DNA of 47,843 nt from Halanaerobium salsuginis (GTDB lineage: Bacteria > Bacillota > Halanaerobiia > Halanaerobiales > Halanaerobiaceae), in the NCBI RefSeq assembly GCF_900114545.1, contig NZ_FOTI01000024.1, forward strand, positions 1 to 47,843. Direction: 5' to 3'. Shown one piece after another: positions 24,718-33,391 of the stretch. The notes beneath the pieces are model-generated. The model ran no database searches. It had not been told where the DNA came from and was given only the letters and a program-made list of their open reading frames with translations. A program made the position numbers and the translations under genes. The stretch's first letter is position 1. Every line of letters starts with the position of its first letter.

Positions 24718-26685
24718 TCAATTTCTGTCAATAATTCTTGCTATTTCCTCAAGTGGCATTGGCCTGTAATAATAGTATCCCTGAACAAAATCACAATTTA
24801 GCTTCTGTAAAATTTCAACTTCTTTTTTATTCTCTACTCCTTCTGCAACAACTTTTAAATTTAGTTGATGTGATAATTCAATAATTTTTTCAATTAAAAT
24901 TTTATTACTACCAAAATTAATATTTTTGATAAAAGACTTATCAATTTTAAGAATATCTAAAGGAAGTTTAGTTAAATAACTTAAAGATGAATATCCTTTA
25001 CCAAAATCATCAAGTGAAATCAAAAAACCTAGTTCCTTTAATTTATTCAAATTATCTAATTCATTACTAAGTGAATCAAGTAAAACAGATTCAGTAATTT
25101 CAAAATCAATTTGATTTGTATTAATTTTTTCTTTTTCAATTAACTCTTCTAAAAAAATCGGTAAAGAGTTATCTTTTAAATCATAAGGAGATAAATTAAT
25201 TGAAATTGTTTTTTGATATTTTTTTAAAATATCATTTTTATTTAATTCACTTATTACCTGTTTAATTACCCATTTATCTATTTTATTGATTAGATTACTA
25301 TTTTCTGCAATTGGAATAAAAAACTCGGGTGAAATACTACCAATCTGTGGATGTTTCCAGCGAGTTAATGCTTCTAAAGCAACTATTTTTTTCTGCTTAA
25401 GATCCAATTTTGGCTGATAAACAAGATATAATTCCTTATTTTCTACTGCTTTGCGTAAATCATTTTTAAGACGGACGTTATTTAACTTTTTATAATACAT
25501 TTCCTGATTATAGATATGAAAAAAAGTATTAGCATCTTCAATAGTATGCATTGCATGATGAGCTCTGGTTATTAAAGTTCGGGCATCACCTCCATTAAGA
25601 GGATAAAGACTAATCCCAATTTTACAGTTTAAATAATATTCAATCTTATCTTTTTCCCAGAGATTTTTAAGTATAGCCAAGATTTTATTAGCTTTCTCTG
25701 CTATTTCTTCTTTAGAATTAATTCCTTGATAAAGAAGTAAAAATTTATCACCATAATAATAACCTAACAATTTCAGATCAGAATCGTATTTTAACTCAGC
25801 TGCAATTATTCGTGCAGTATAATTTGCATGTGAAGAACAAACTATATTAGAAATATTATCTAAATCACTAATTTCTAAATAAAAAACAGCAAAACAAATA
25901 TGCTCTTTTTGACGAGTTTCTTTGATCAATTTCTCTAATTTATCCTGAAAATATTTTTCATTTGGCAAAGCTGTAAGATCATCATAATAGGCTAAGTGAT
26001 ATAATTCATTTTCTAGTTCTTTTTCTCTAGTTATTTCATTAGTGATTCCAATCACTTTAGTTTTGTTCCCAGAGTTGTCATTCACAAAGCGCCCACTGTG
26101 TTTTAAATATATATATTTGGAATTGTTATATATTCTAAAAGTATTATAATATTTTTCTGTTTTACCAGTCAGATAATCCTGCCATTTATGCCTGGCCTGC
26201 TCTTTATCTTCTGGATGAATAAAATCAATTATCATTTCTATTGGATCTTTGTTTATATAATTATAATGTTTATTTAATTTATTTTGAGCCCAATATGAAA
26301 GATAAAGTTTTTTTTCTCGTAAATCATATTCCCAAATACCAATGTCAACCATATCTTCAATTAAATTAAAGCGACTATTTTTTTCTTCTTGTTGTTCTAT
26401 TTCTTCAATATCATTAATAATTTCCTGGTTGAATTTATACTTATTCAACAACTTTTTCTTTAGCAATAGATAAATAAAAATAGCAGATATTATAATAAAA
26501 ATTAATTCACTTAAAATATAAAAAATTGTAAAAGGATGTTCTTCTGGTAAAATTAGTTTACAAAAGCCTTTGAAAATTATTAACCAAAAAAACCCCAGGG
26601 CTAAATATTTGGTAATTAAGATTAAACTTTCTCGATCAGGATTGTTTTTTTTTATTTTTTCTTTTAACTTGAAAATGATATCCAT
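24718..26685 (-). CDS. Membrane PAS-GGDEF(degenerate)-EAL cyclic di-GMP phosphodiesterase
   Basis: A 655-residue protein with two N-terminal transmembrane segments (about 22-42 and 53-75), a PAS domain, a GGDEF domain and a C-terminal EAL domain. The GGDEF site is degenerate: GYYYGDKF replaces GGDEF, so cyclase activity is unlikely. The EAL domain keeps its catalytic set: EALTRW, ISINLSP, FEITES, DDFGKGYSSL, LKIDKSF, EGVEN and QGYYYYRP. It should hydrolyse c-di-GMP to pGpG. ATG 26685 is chosen (AGGAG 7 bases upstream); a longer frame reaches 26724. A c-di-GMP riboswitch with terminator precedes it, so the enzyme is feedback-controlled by its substrate. Confidence 0.9.
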   Translation of the reverse strand: MDIIFKLKEKIKKNNPDRESLILITKYLALGFFWLIIFKGFCKLILPEEHPFTIFYILSELIFIIISAIFIYLLLKKKLLNKYKFNQEIINDIEEIEQQEEKNSRFNLIEDMVDIGIWEYDLREKKLYLSYWAQNKLNKHYNYINKDPIEMIIDFIHPEDKEQARHKWQDYLTGKTEKYYNTFRIYNNSKYIYLKHSGRFVNDNSGNKTKVIGITNEITREKELENELYHLAYYDDLTALPNEKYFQDKLEKLIKETRQKEHICFAVFYLEISDLDNISNIVCSSHANYTARIIAAELKYDSDLKLLGYYYGDKFLLLYQGINSKEEIAEKANKILAILKNLWEKDKIEYYLNCKIGISLYPLNGGDARTLITRAHHAMHTIEDANTFFHIYNQEMYYKKLNNVRLKNDLRKAVENKELYLVYQPKLDLKQKKIVALEALTRWKHPQIGSISPEFFIPIAENSNLINKIDKWVIKQVISELNKNDILKKYQKTISINLSPYDLKDNSLPIFLEELIEKEKINTNQIDFEITESVLLDSLSNELDNLNKLKELGFLISLDDFGKGYSSLSYLTKLPLDILKIDKSFIKNINFGSNKILIEKIIELSHQLNLKVVAEGVENKKEVEILQKLNCDFVQGYYYYRPMPLEEIARIIDRN

Positions 26686-26787
26686 GCTGCCACTCCTGTA
26701 ATTAAGATTATTTTCAAAAATCAACTTTCTGTTAGCATTGTTTTACTTTAGCTGCTCAACTACTAAATAATCATTCCAAATAAAAAA

Positions 26788-26807
26788 CCCGACCATAATT
26801 GGTCGGG
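26788..26807 (-). terminator. Terminator of the c-di-GMP riboswitch expression platform
   Basis: On the minus strand an 8-bp perfect GC-rich stem (CCCGACCA / TGGTCGGG, 4-base loop) is followed by TTTTTTATTT. It lies between the GEMM-I aptamer and the GGDEF/EAL gene. Confidence 0.92.
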
Positions 26808-26824
26808 CAATAAATAAAGTAAAT

Positions 26825-26896
26825 AAGTGCAACCTGGCAATCTTAACTAAGAAGACCCATGGCTTTGCGTCGCTGCTTCACAACAGCTTTGCCCAT
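26825..26896 (-). ncRNA. Cyclic di-GMP-I (GEMM-I) riboswitch upstream of the GGDEF/EAL gene
   Basis: On the minus strand the aptamer opens with GGGCAAAGCTGTT, a GUGA (GNRA-type) tetraloop and AGCAGC, then the signature GACGCAAAGCC, ATGGGTCTTCTTAG and GATTGCCAGGTTGCAC. The tetraloop and the receptor-side helix are in the places known for GEMM-I. A terminator follows 17 bases downstream, so control is at transcription elongation. Confidence 0.94.
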
Positions 26897-26927
26897 ATAT
26901 GTAATAAAATATCATTTTTATATATAT

Positions 26928-26956
26928 ATTTTACTAAACTAAAGACTATAATTCAA
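26928..26956 (-). promoter_or_regulatory. Promoter of the riboswitch-controlled GGDEF/EAL-MCP operon
   Basis: On the minus strand TTGAAT (26956-26951) and TAAAAT (26933-26928) are separated by exactly 17 bases. Transcription would start about 25 bases before the aptamer. Together with the aptamer and terminator this explains the gene-free stretch 26725-27055. Confidence 0.7.
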
Positions 26957-27055
26957 GAGCTATAATCAGCATAATTTGTCGAAATATCTGTTTTGGCATT
27001 TAATTATTCTTGCTTGCTTTTAAGTTCTTTCTATGTTAAAATAGTCAGTGTTGAT

Positions 27056-27142
27056 GCCGAAGTGGTGGAATTGGCAGACGCGCTGGATTCAAAATCCAGT
27101 GGCCTTACGGTCGTGCGGGTTCGACCCCCGCCTTCGGCACCA
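27056..27142 (+). tRNA. tRNA-Leu (anticodon CAA)
   Basis: A complete 87-base class II tRNA with encoded CCA. The acceptor stem GCCGAAG pairs with CTTCGGC. The anticodon arm CTGGA-TTCAAAA-TCCAG gives anticodon CAA. A long variable arm (TGGCCTTACGGTCGTG) and T loop GGTTCGACCC follow. A promoter-like TTGCTT-17-TAAAAT lies just upstream (-10 ends about 10 bases before the tRNA). Confidence 0.97.
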
Positions 27143-27161
27143 TTGATATATCAACTATGAT

Positions 27162-27183
27162 GACCGTTCTTAACTGAGCGGTC
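27162..27183 (+). terminator. Terminator after tRNA-Leu
   Basis: An 8-bp stem (GACCGTTC / GAGCGGTC, one G-U pair, 6-base loop) is followed by TTTTTTTTT on the plus strand, 20 bases past the tRNA. Confidence 0.9.
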
Positions 27184-27217
27184 TTTTTTTTATATATTTT
27201 TAAAAGGAGATTTTCGT

Positions 27218-28459
27218 ATGATTAAAGTTGACTTAACAATCATTGGGGCAGGACCTGCCGGAATTTTTACAGCAATTAATGCTGCTCAAAATAATAAAAA
27301 TATACTCATTTTAGAAAAAAATTCTACGGCTGGTAAAAAATTATTAATTACTGGTTCAGGAAAATGTAATATAACTCACTCTGGTGATATTAGAGATTTT
27401 TTTAACCATTATGGTAAAAATAATAAATTTTTAATGAGTGCTCTCTATAGCTTTGATAACTCTCGTTTACTTAGCTATTTTAATCAACACAAGTTAAAAT
27501 TTATTACTAATGAACAGGGAAAGATATTTCCTGAATCAGATAAAGCAGCTGATATTTTAGAAGCTCTATTAGCAGAATGCAAAGTAAAAAAGATTAAATT
27601 TAATTTTAATTCTGCTGTAGAACAGGTTAACTATGATAAAAAAAAGAGAGTTTTTATTATAGAAACTGCTGAAAACATTTATAAAAGCAATTATTTAGTT
27701 CTAGCTACCGGAGGTAAATCATATCCTAAAACCGGTTCGACTGGTGATGGTTACGAATTTGCCAGGCAGCTAGGTCATAAAATTATCACTCCTCAGCCTG
27801 CTTTAACTTCTCTCATTAATAAAAATAAGCACTTAATTAATTTAGCAGGTATCTCTTTAAAAAATGTAGAAATTTCCCTCTGGAGAAATAACAATTTTTT
27901 GCAGAAATGGCAGGATGATATTTTATTTACTCACCAGGGACTATCTGGTCCGGCTATTATAAACTATTCTCGCTATTTTAAAATAGGTGATCAGCTAAAA
28001 TTAAATTTAGTTGACTTTAAAAATAAAACAGATTTCGAAAATGATTTACTTAAAAAAAGTCAGCAATATGGCAGCTTGAATTTAAAAAACTTGCTAAAAA
28101 AATATCAGTTAGCTACCCGTATTATTACAGAAATTTTACCAATGGCTCAGCTCAATATTAATAAAAACTCTGCTCATTTAAGTAAAATGGAAGCTCATAA
28201 AATTGCTCAGCTATTTTGCGAGTTTAAAGTTGATATTTCTCACTTAGCAGGTTTTAATAAAGCAATGATTACAGCTGGTGGTATAGATCTAACAGAAATT
28301 GATCCTGGTACAATGGAATCAAAACTATGTAATAAATTATTTGCAGTTGGAGAAATATTAAATATTGATGGAGATACTGGTGGTTATAATCTTCAGGCTG
28401 CTTTTTCGACTGCTTATCTGGCTGGTCAAAAGTTAAAAGATTATTTTAGTAACAATTAG
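27218..28459 (+). CDS. NAD(P)/FAD-dependent oxidoreductase, BaiN/HI0933 (YhiN) family
   Basis: A 413-residue flavoprotein. The FAD-binding Rossmann motif IIGAGPAGIFTAINAA lies at the N terminus. The family-specific KKLLITGSGKCNIT segment and LATGGKSYPKTGSTGDGY, FTHQGLSGPA and DGDTGGYNLQAAFSTAYLAG near the C terminus follow in the usual order. Members are widespread; BaiN has been linked to bile-acid dehydroxylation in gut clostridia, but the general function is not known and no such pathway is visible here. It starts at ATG 27218 after AAAGGAGA and converges with the next gene, stop codons 1 base apart. Confidence 0.88.
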   Translation: MIKVDLTIIGAGPAGIFTAINAAQNNKNILILEKNSTAGKKLLITGSGKCNITHSGDIRDFFNHYGKNNKFLMSALYSFDNSRLLSYFNQHKLKFITNEQGKIFPESDKAADILEALLAECKVKKIKFNFNSAVEQVNYDKKKRVFIIETAENIYKSNYLVLATGGKSYPKTGSTGDGYEFARQLGHKIITPQPALTSLINKNKHLINLAGISLKNVEISLWRNNNFLQKWQDDILFTHQGLSGPAIINYSRYFKIGDQLKLNLVDFKNKTDFENDLLKKSQQYGSLNLKNLLKKYQLATRIITEILPMAQLNINKNSAHLSKMEAHKIAQLFCEFKVDISHLAGFNKAMITAGGIDLTEIDPGTMESKLCNKLFAVGEILNIDGDTGGYNLQAAFSTAYLAGQKLKDYFSNN

Positions 28460-28460
28460 T

Positions 28461-30509
28461 TTAAGCTCTACTAGCCGAATTGTCAGCTGCTAAATTAGAC
28501 TTGTTTTTTTCTTTATCACAATACATTTTCCGATCTGCTCGAGTAAAAACTGTTTCTAAGGAAATAGCAGTATTATCCTTTTTTTTCTGAACCGCATAAC
28601 CAATTGAAATTGAAAATTTATATTTTAAGTTTTTCGCTTTCTGTACATTTGCATTGGCTGCTTTAATTTTAGCTAATAAATTTTGCGCTTTAGTCTCAGT
28701 TGTGTTAGTTAAAATAATCGCAAACTCATCTCCACCTATTCGGGCAACAATTTCATTACTTTCTGTAACTGATTTTATTAATTTGGCAGCCATTTTGATG
28801 TAATTATCTCCACACTTATGTCCATAATTATCATTAACAAACTTTAAACCATCCAGATCAGCTATCATAATTGCAGCTGGATGAAGTTTAAAATCAACTT
28901 CTACTTCTTTTAGCTTCTTCTCAAAATAACGCCTGTTATATAGCCCTGTCATTTCATCGTGAAATGATAAATATTTAATTTCTGCATCTCTAGCTTTTTC
29001 TTCAGTTATATCAAGAGAACTTCCTACTATTTTCTCTATTTCGCCAGTCTGATTAAAAACGGGAGTTAATTTTGTTAAGAAAATTCTTTTTTGCTGGGAA
29101 AAAACAACTTCTTCTTCATAACTAATTGATTCTTTAAGTCTAAGACATTTACTATATTTTTCAGCAAATTTATTACCCAATTCTTCTCCAAAAGCTTCAA
29201 CAGGAGTTTTTCCTTCAATATCTACAGCTTTAATTTTTATGTACTTTTGATGAAATTTATTGAGGCGTTGATAGCGAAAACTTTCATTTTCAACATTTAA
29301 TAAAAATATAGAATTATCAATATTAGACAGTATTACTTCATATTCATGATAAAGCTGTTCTAACTCCAATCTAATTTTTTTACTAGCTGAAATATCACGC
29401 ACACTAATTAATAATTTTTTTGCAGATGTATCATCTTCTAAACTGGTCATTTTAGCCTCATAATAAAGTGTCTCCTGTTTATTTTGTTTATTTTGTAAAG
29501 AATATTCAAAAGTCACTGGTTCCTGGCCTTTTAAAACCTGTTCGGCTTTTTTAAAGTAATCTGCTGCTAAATCAGGAGTTAAAATATCCTTGATATTCTT
29601 CTGAATACATTCTGATTTACTAAATAATAAATTATTCTCATCTACTGTCCAGAAATCAATAATTTTACCATATTCATTAATCAAGAAAATTAAATCAGGA
29701 ATTGTTTCGATGATTTTCTGGAGATTATCTCTATTTCTTCTTAATTCTTTCTCCAGAATATTTTTTTCTGTAATATCCTCCATTTCACAGATAATACTTT
29801 TAACTTTGCCATCACTGGTAAAAATAGGCTGCTTTTTAATAGCTAAAAGTTTATTTTCTCCTCTATAGTTTAGAATCCATTTTTCTTTCTTTACAGGCTG
29901 CTTATTCTGCATAATTCTAATATTTTCTCTTACAATTGTTTCTGCAATCTTTAAAGGAAATATATCAAAAACTTTTTCTCCTTTAAGTTGAGCAGCCTGT
30001 TTACCAATAAAACTAGCATATTTTTTATTAACTACACTGTATGTATATGGATCACTAAAACAGCAGATCATATTATCAAAACCAGCCAGTATTTTAGGAT
30101 TTATATCCCCCGAACAATAGTTAAATATTTTATCACGATTAAATATAATTTCAATATTGTTTTTAAGCTCACTTTTTTTAATTGGCTTAGTTAAATATAT
30201 ATCACAATATTTATGCAAATCACTTTGAGCAAAATTGAATTCCTCTGTTTTAGCTGTCAAAAATATAATTGGTAAATTATATTTCTCTTTTATTTTTTTA
30301 GCTAATTGCTGACCCGTCATTTTACCTTTTAATACTAAATCAATAATTAATAAATCTGGTAATTCTTTTTTAAGAGAACTATTCAAATAATCCCAACTAT
30401 CTTCTGCCTTTTCAAAACATCCACTAATTGTGTAATTTAGTTCAGTTATAATTTCTTTAATAATTGAACTGTCAAACTTTAAATCTTCCACTATAAGTAT
30501 TTTAGGCAA
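28461..30509 (-). CDS. Response regulator with PAS domains and GGDEF diguanylate cyclase
   Basis: A 682-residue protein. A receiver domain occupies about residues 1-120, with acidic pair ED at 8-9, phospho-acceptor D57 (LLIIDLVL), the FLTAK threonine and the TKPIK lysine. About three PAS-like domains follow, and then a GGDEF domain (FHDEMTGLYNRRYF; ARIGGDEFAIIL). The cyclase site is intact, but the RxxD inhibitory site is absent (ESNE at that place). It should make c-di-GMP on phosphorylation. TTG 30509 is chosen as start because GGAGG lies 8 bases upstream; an ATG at 30524 overlaps that ribosome site. No histidine kinase gene is adjacent. Confidence 0.88.
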   Translation of the reverse strand: MPKILIVEDLKFDSSIIKEIITELNYTISGCFEKAEDSWDYLNSSLKKELPDLLIIDLVLKGKMTGQQLAKKIKEKYNLPIIFLTAKTEEFNFAQSDLHKYCDIYLTKPIKKSELKNNIEIIFNRDKIFNYCSGDINPKILAGFDNMICCFSDPYTYSVVNKKYASFIGKQAAQLKGEKVFDIFPLKIAETIVRENIRIMQNKQPVKKEKWILNYRGENKLLAIKKQPIFTSDGKVKSIICEMEDITEKNILEKELRRNRDNLQKIIETIPDLIFLINEYGKIIDFWTVDENNLLFSKSECIQKNIKDILTPDLAADYFKKAEQVLKGQEPVTFEYSLQNKQNKQETLYYEAKMTSLEDDTSAKKLLISVRDISASKKIRLELEQLYHEYEVILSNIDNSIFLLNVENESFRYQRLNKFHQKYIKIKAVDIEGKTPVEAFGEELGNKFAEKYSKCLRLKESISYEEEVVFSQQKRIFLTKLTPVFNQTGEIEKIVGSSLDITEEKARDAEIKYLSFHDEMTGLYNRRYFEKKLKEVEVDFKLHPAAIMIADLDGLKFVNDNYGHKCGDNYIKMAAKLIKSVTESNEIVARIGGDEFAIILTNTTETKAQNLLAKIKAANANVQKAKNLKYKFSISIGYAVQKKKDNTAISLETVFTRADRKMYCDKEKNKSNLAADNSASRA

Positions 30510-30636
30510 CTCTACTACCTCCATAACTGCATAAATACCCTACTTATAAATCAAACTTATAATATACCTTAATTATCAACTTTAAAATCGAATGCTTTTA
30601 TTATACTATATATTTTAAAATCTTTGCAACTAAAAA

Positions 30637-30674
30637 AAAATAGATATTCAGCTTTAAAGCTGAATATCTATTTT
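30637..30674 (-). terminator. Intrinsic terminator after the baeRF-family gene
   Basis: A perfect 38-base palindrome (arms of 19 bases, TAGATATTCAGCTTT and complement at the core), read on the minus strand, ends in a run of nine T residues. It lies 30 bases past the stop codon. Confidence 0.88.
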
Positions 30675-30703
30675 AATAAATTATTTGAAATATTTTTTTC
30701 TAA

Positions 30704-31837
30704 TTAATATCTATAAATACTTAATAAATCAGCTTCCCCAAAAATTTCTGACTGATTTAGAGCATATACTTTACCACCATTTAAAATAGTTTGTAAAGCA
30801 GCAAAATTATAAAGATCATAACTATCTTTAGCTGTTGATTCACTTATTTGACCTGTTTTTGCTTTAAATTTACCAAACCAGCTAACTGTTTTATTTAAAA
30901 ATAGAACATCTATTTTACCATAATAAGCAGCTGCCACAATTTCTGCCTTATCAGCAGCAGTTTTACTACTAGCTTTAAGCTCTAAATAGCGATCTTTATC
31001 TTTCTGTAAATAATCATGCAGATGAGGTTTAATTAAATTCCAACTTTTTTCTTTTAATTCTTTTTTATTTAGATCCTGAAAATTACCACTTAAGTTTTCA
31101 GGTAATAAATTAGCATGACTATTTAACTGCTGATACAGCGAAAATATATTATCATCTGCAGCAAGCAGCAGATATGGCTCGCTTTCAAGCTTATCTTTTA
31201 AAATAGAATTAATTTCTTTTAAATAATGAATTAAATCTGCCTGATCATCTTTTTCTGCAGCTTGACTGTGGAAAACTGCATCAGCTCCACCTGAAGTAAT
31301 GGAGTGATAACTTTCTTCAGCTTCAGTATCTAAATTCAAAAAGTCACGCAAATTTGCTGGTAATTCTGTTATTTTAACTTCTGTTAAATTATTTTTATCT
31401 GCCAAGAAAAGTTGATTATAGCTTGGAGACAATGCTAATAAATAATAACTTCTGTTATCCCAGTACTCAGAAATTAATTGTTTAATATTAAAATAATGAC
31501 TAACATAGTTTTCAGTCTGTACATCCACAGCAAGTTTAAAGTATTCAAATTTATCTGGAGCAATAAATATAGCCAGTCCTTCTTGCTGCTGCTGCCAAAA
31601 ACCACTATTTTCTTGCAATTTTAAGGCAGGAGTCAGCAAATCGTCAATTAAATCTGACTTGAGATTCCAGTTTTCTTTTAATTTTTTTCTTACAGTTTGA
31701 ATTAAGTTTTTAAAATTAATCATCAATTTTTTGAACTCGCCTTTATGAACAGCCTTAGTTGACATATAAATTGACACACAGGGTTCTGATTCAGTCTGAA
31801 TAAGATCTTTTAAAATAGCTAACTTAACTTCTGCCAT
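30704..31837 (-). CDS. baeRF-family protein (bacterial release-factor-like, function unknown)
   Basis: A 377-residue protein that resembles the bacterial archaeo-eukaryotic release factor (baeRF) family, most like the baeRF3/7-type groups. The N terminus has CVSIYMSTKAVHKGE, followed by LLTPALKLQENSGFWQQQQEGLAIFIAP, the recurring family pattern. In the middle, LLALSPSYNQLFLADKNNLTEV looks like the family's beta-strand core. The C terminus (EIVAAAYYGKIDVLFLNKTVSWFGKF) resembles the last eRF1-like domain. Family members are suspected to act at ribosomes, but none is well understood. It is monocistronic, with its own terminator. Confidence 0.68.
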   Translation of the reverse strand: MAEVKLAILKDLIQTESEPCVSIYMSTKAVHKGEFKKLMINFKNLIQTVRKKLKENWNLKSDLIDDLLTPALKLQENSGFWQQQQEGLAIFIAPDKFEYFKLAVDVQTENYVSHYFNIKQLISEYWDNRSYYLLALSPSYNQLFLADKNNLTEVKITELPANLRDFLNLDTEAEESYHSITSGGADAVFHSQAAEKDDQADLIHYLKEINSILKDKLESEPYLLLAADDNIFSLYQQLNSHANLLPENLSGNFQDLNKKELKEKSWNLIKPHLHDYLQKDKDRYLELKASSKTAADKAEIVAAAYYGKIDVLFLNKTVSWFGKFKAKTGQISESTAKDSYDLYNFAALQTILNGGKVYALNQSEIFGEADLLSIYRY

Positions 31838-31936
31838 CTTTATTTACCCCCTATTAATTTAACTTATCAATAAACACTGATTAAGTGAGTTCTAAATTTA
31901 TAAAATGTATTTTTTTAAACATAAACTAACAAATTA

Positions 31937-33361
31937 CTAATTAACAAACTGCCAATATATTTTAGCTAAAGCCATCACTGCCTGTTTAAGTTCAAATTGA
32001 TCTAAAGCGGCCACAGATACTATTAAATCTGAGTTTAGCTTTGTTTGTAAAAACAATCGATAGTCTGGCAGTAAAACAGAGTTCTTAGCAGCAAAAGCTT
32101 TAAAACCAGCTTGATTAAGTGGTTGATTTAAGGTTAATTTAAAATAGAAAAGAGCATTATTTTCAATTTTTAGAACAGCTTCTTTAAAATGAGCTTTTAT
32201 TTCTTCTTTAATTATCAGTCTGCGATTTAGTAAACGTTGGGCAAGCAGTTTAATTCTTTTATCTAGATAGTTATTGTCAATATAATAACTAAGCAAATTA
32301 TTAACTATATTATCTCCAGCTGAAAAATCATTTCGCTTAAACTGCTGTTGATAACTATATTTAGCCAGTAGAGAACTAGTTTCCATTTGGTTATAATTAG
32401 CTTCCTTTTCAAAATAGATGTTGCCTAAATTAAGGCCAGGAAAAACCCTGGCAGTTAAATTTTCTACTACTATTAAATGCTGACTATATTCGCTCAACAA
32501 TTGTTTCGATAATTGTGGCTGATTTTCATAAAGGGAATAAAACTGTATAATTATTAATTTAAATTCTAACATTTTAGCTAATTCAAATAGTGAATTCAAT
32601 TTAGATTGCGGCCAGTTAAAGATACTTTTAGCTGCAGTTTCATCACTAATTACTAAATAATCAATTTTAGCTTGATCCAGATAATCAACTAGCTTTTCAT
32701 AATCAGCTGAAACAGAATTAAATAAATTATCTGGTTGATTCTGCTCTTGCAAAATTTCAGTAAGCAGAGAAAAATCACTCAATCCAGCAAATAAAAATTC
32801 TGCCTGCAGATCAATTATGTTAGCTAAAATATGCTGCAGCTGCACTCTAGAATTAAAAACTAGATGCTGATCTAAAAAAGAATATCTCTTAGCCTGTTCT
32901 TTGAGCTTTTTAAACCAGCTTAAACATCCATTAGGTTTTGAACTAAAAACTGCTCCAGCCTCATCAGCAGAATAACGGTCATAAATTAAATCAAAAGCAT
33001 ATTCAGACAGATATTCTTTTTTACCTGATGGACCTCGTAAATCAATATTTTCAGCAGGAGGTGTATAAGTCTTAGAAGTTAAAATTCTAAGTCGATGGTC
33101 TGCTGGATCAGTTTTAGAAGCAGCCGGTGCAATATAACTACCACTGCCTTCCTTTTTATAAATTAAATTTTCAGCAGCTAGCAAATCATAAGCCTTTACG
33201 ACTGTTTCTGGATTAACATCAAGTCGAGAAGCTAGTTTTCTAATAGAAGGCAATTTAGTATCTGGTGTATATAAATCAGCCAGAATTTCAGCTCTAATTG
33301 CTTCATAGATCTGATTATATAAATTTTGCCCACTTTCTCGCTTTAATTCAATTGCAAACAT
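31937..33361 (-). CDS. GntR/MocR-like regulator with degenerate aminotransferase domain
   Basis: A 474-residue protein with an N-terminal GntR winged helix (residues 5-78, QIYEAIRAEILADL and LPSIRKLASRLDVNPETVVKAYDLL) and a C-terminal domain of the length and layout of a fold-type I aminotransferase, as in MocR regulators. The Schiff-base lysine position, in the usual SFSKTLAPGLRLG motif, reads NLTARVFPGLNLG (A304), and the EDDY motif is gone (IIIQFYSLYE). It therefore probably cannot bind PLP covalently. It precedes nothing in an obvious operon; the P-type ATPase lies 31 bases upstream on the same strand and may be cotranscribed. Confidence 0.78.
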   Translation of the reverse strand: MFAIELKRESGQNLYNQIYEAIRAEILADLYTPDTKLPSIRKLASRLDVNPETVVKAYDLLAAENLIYKKEGSGSYIAPAASKTDPADHRLRILTSKTYTPPAENIDLRGPSGKKEYLSEYAFDLIYDRYSADEAGAVFSSKPNGCLSWFKKLKEQAKRYSFLDQHLVFNSRVQLQHILANIIDLQAEFLFAGLSDFSLLTEILQEQNQPDNLFNSVSADYEKLVDYLDQAKIDYLVISDETAAKSIFNWPQSKLNSLFELAKMLEFKLIIIQFYSLYENQPQLSKQLLSEYSQHLIVVENLTARVFPGLNLGNIYFEKEANYNQMETSSLLAKYSYQQQFKRNDFSAGDNIVNNLLSYYIDNNYLDKRIKLLAQRLLNRRLIIKEEIKAHFKEAVLKIENNALFYFKLTLNQPLNQAGFKAFAAKNSVLLPDYRLFLQTKLNSDLIVSVAALDQFELKQAVMALAKIYWQFVN

Positions 33362-33391
33362 TTAACTTACCTCCTGCATTCAGATAAACAT

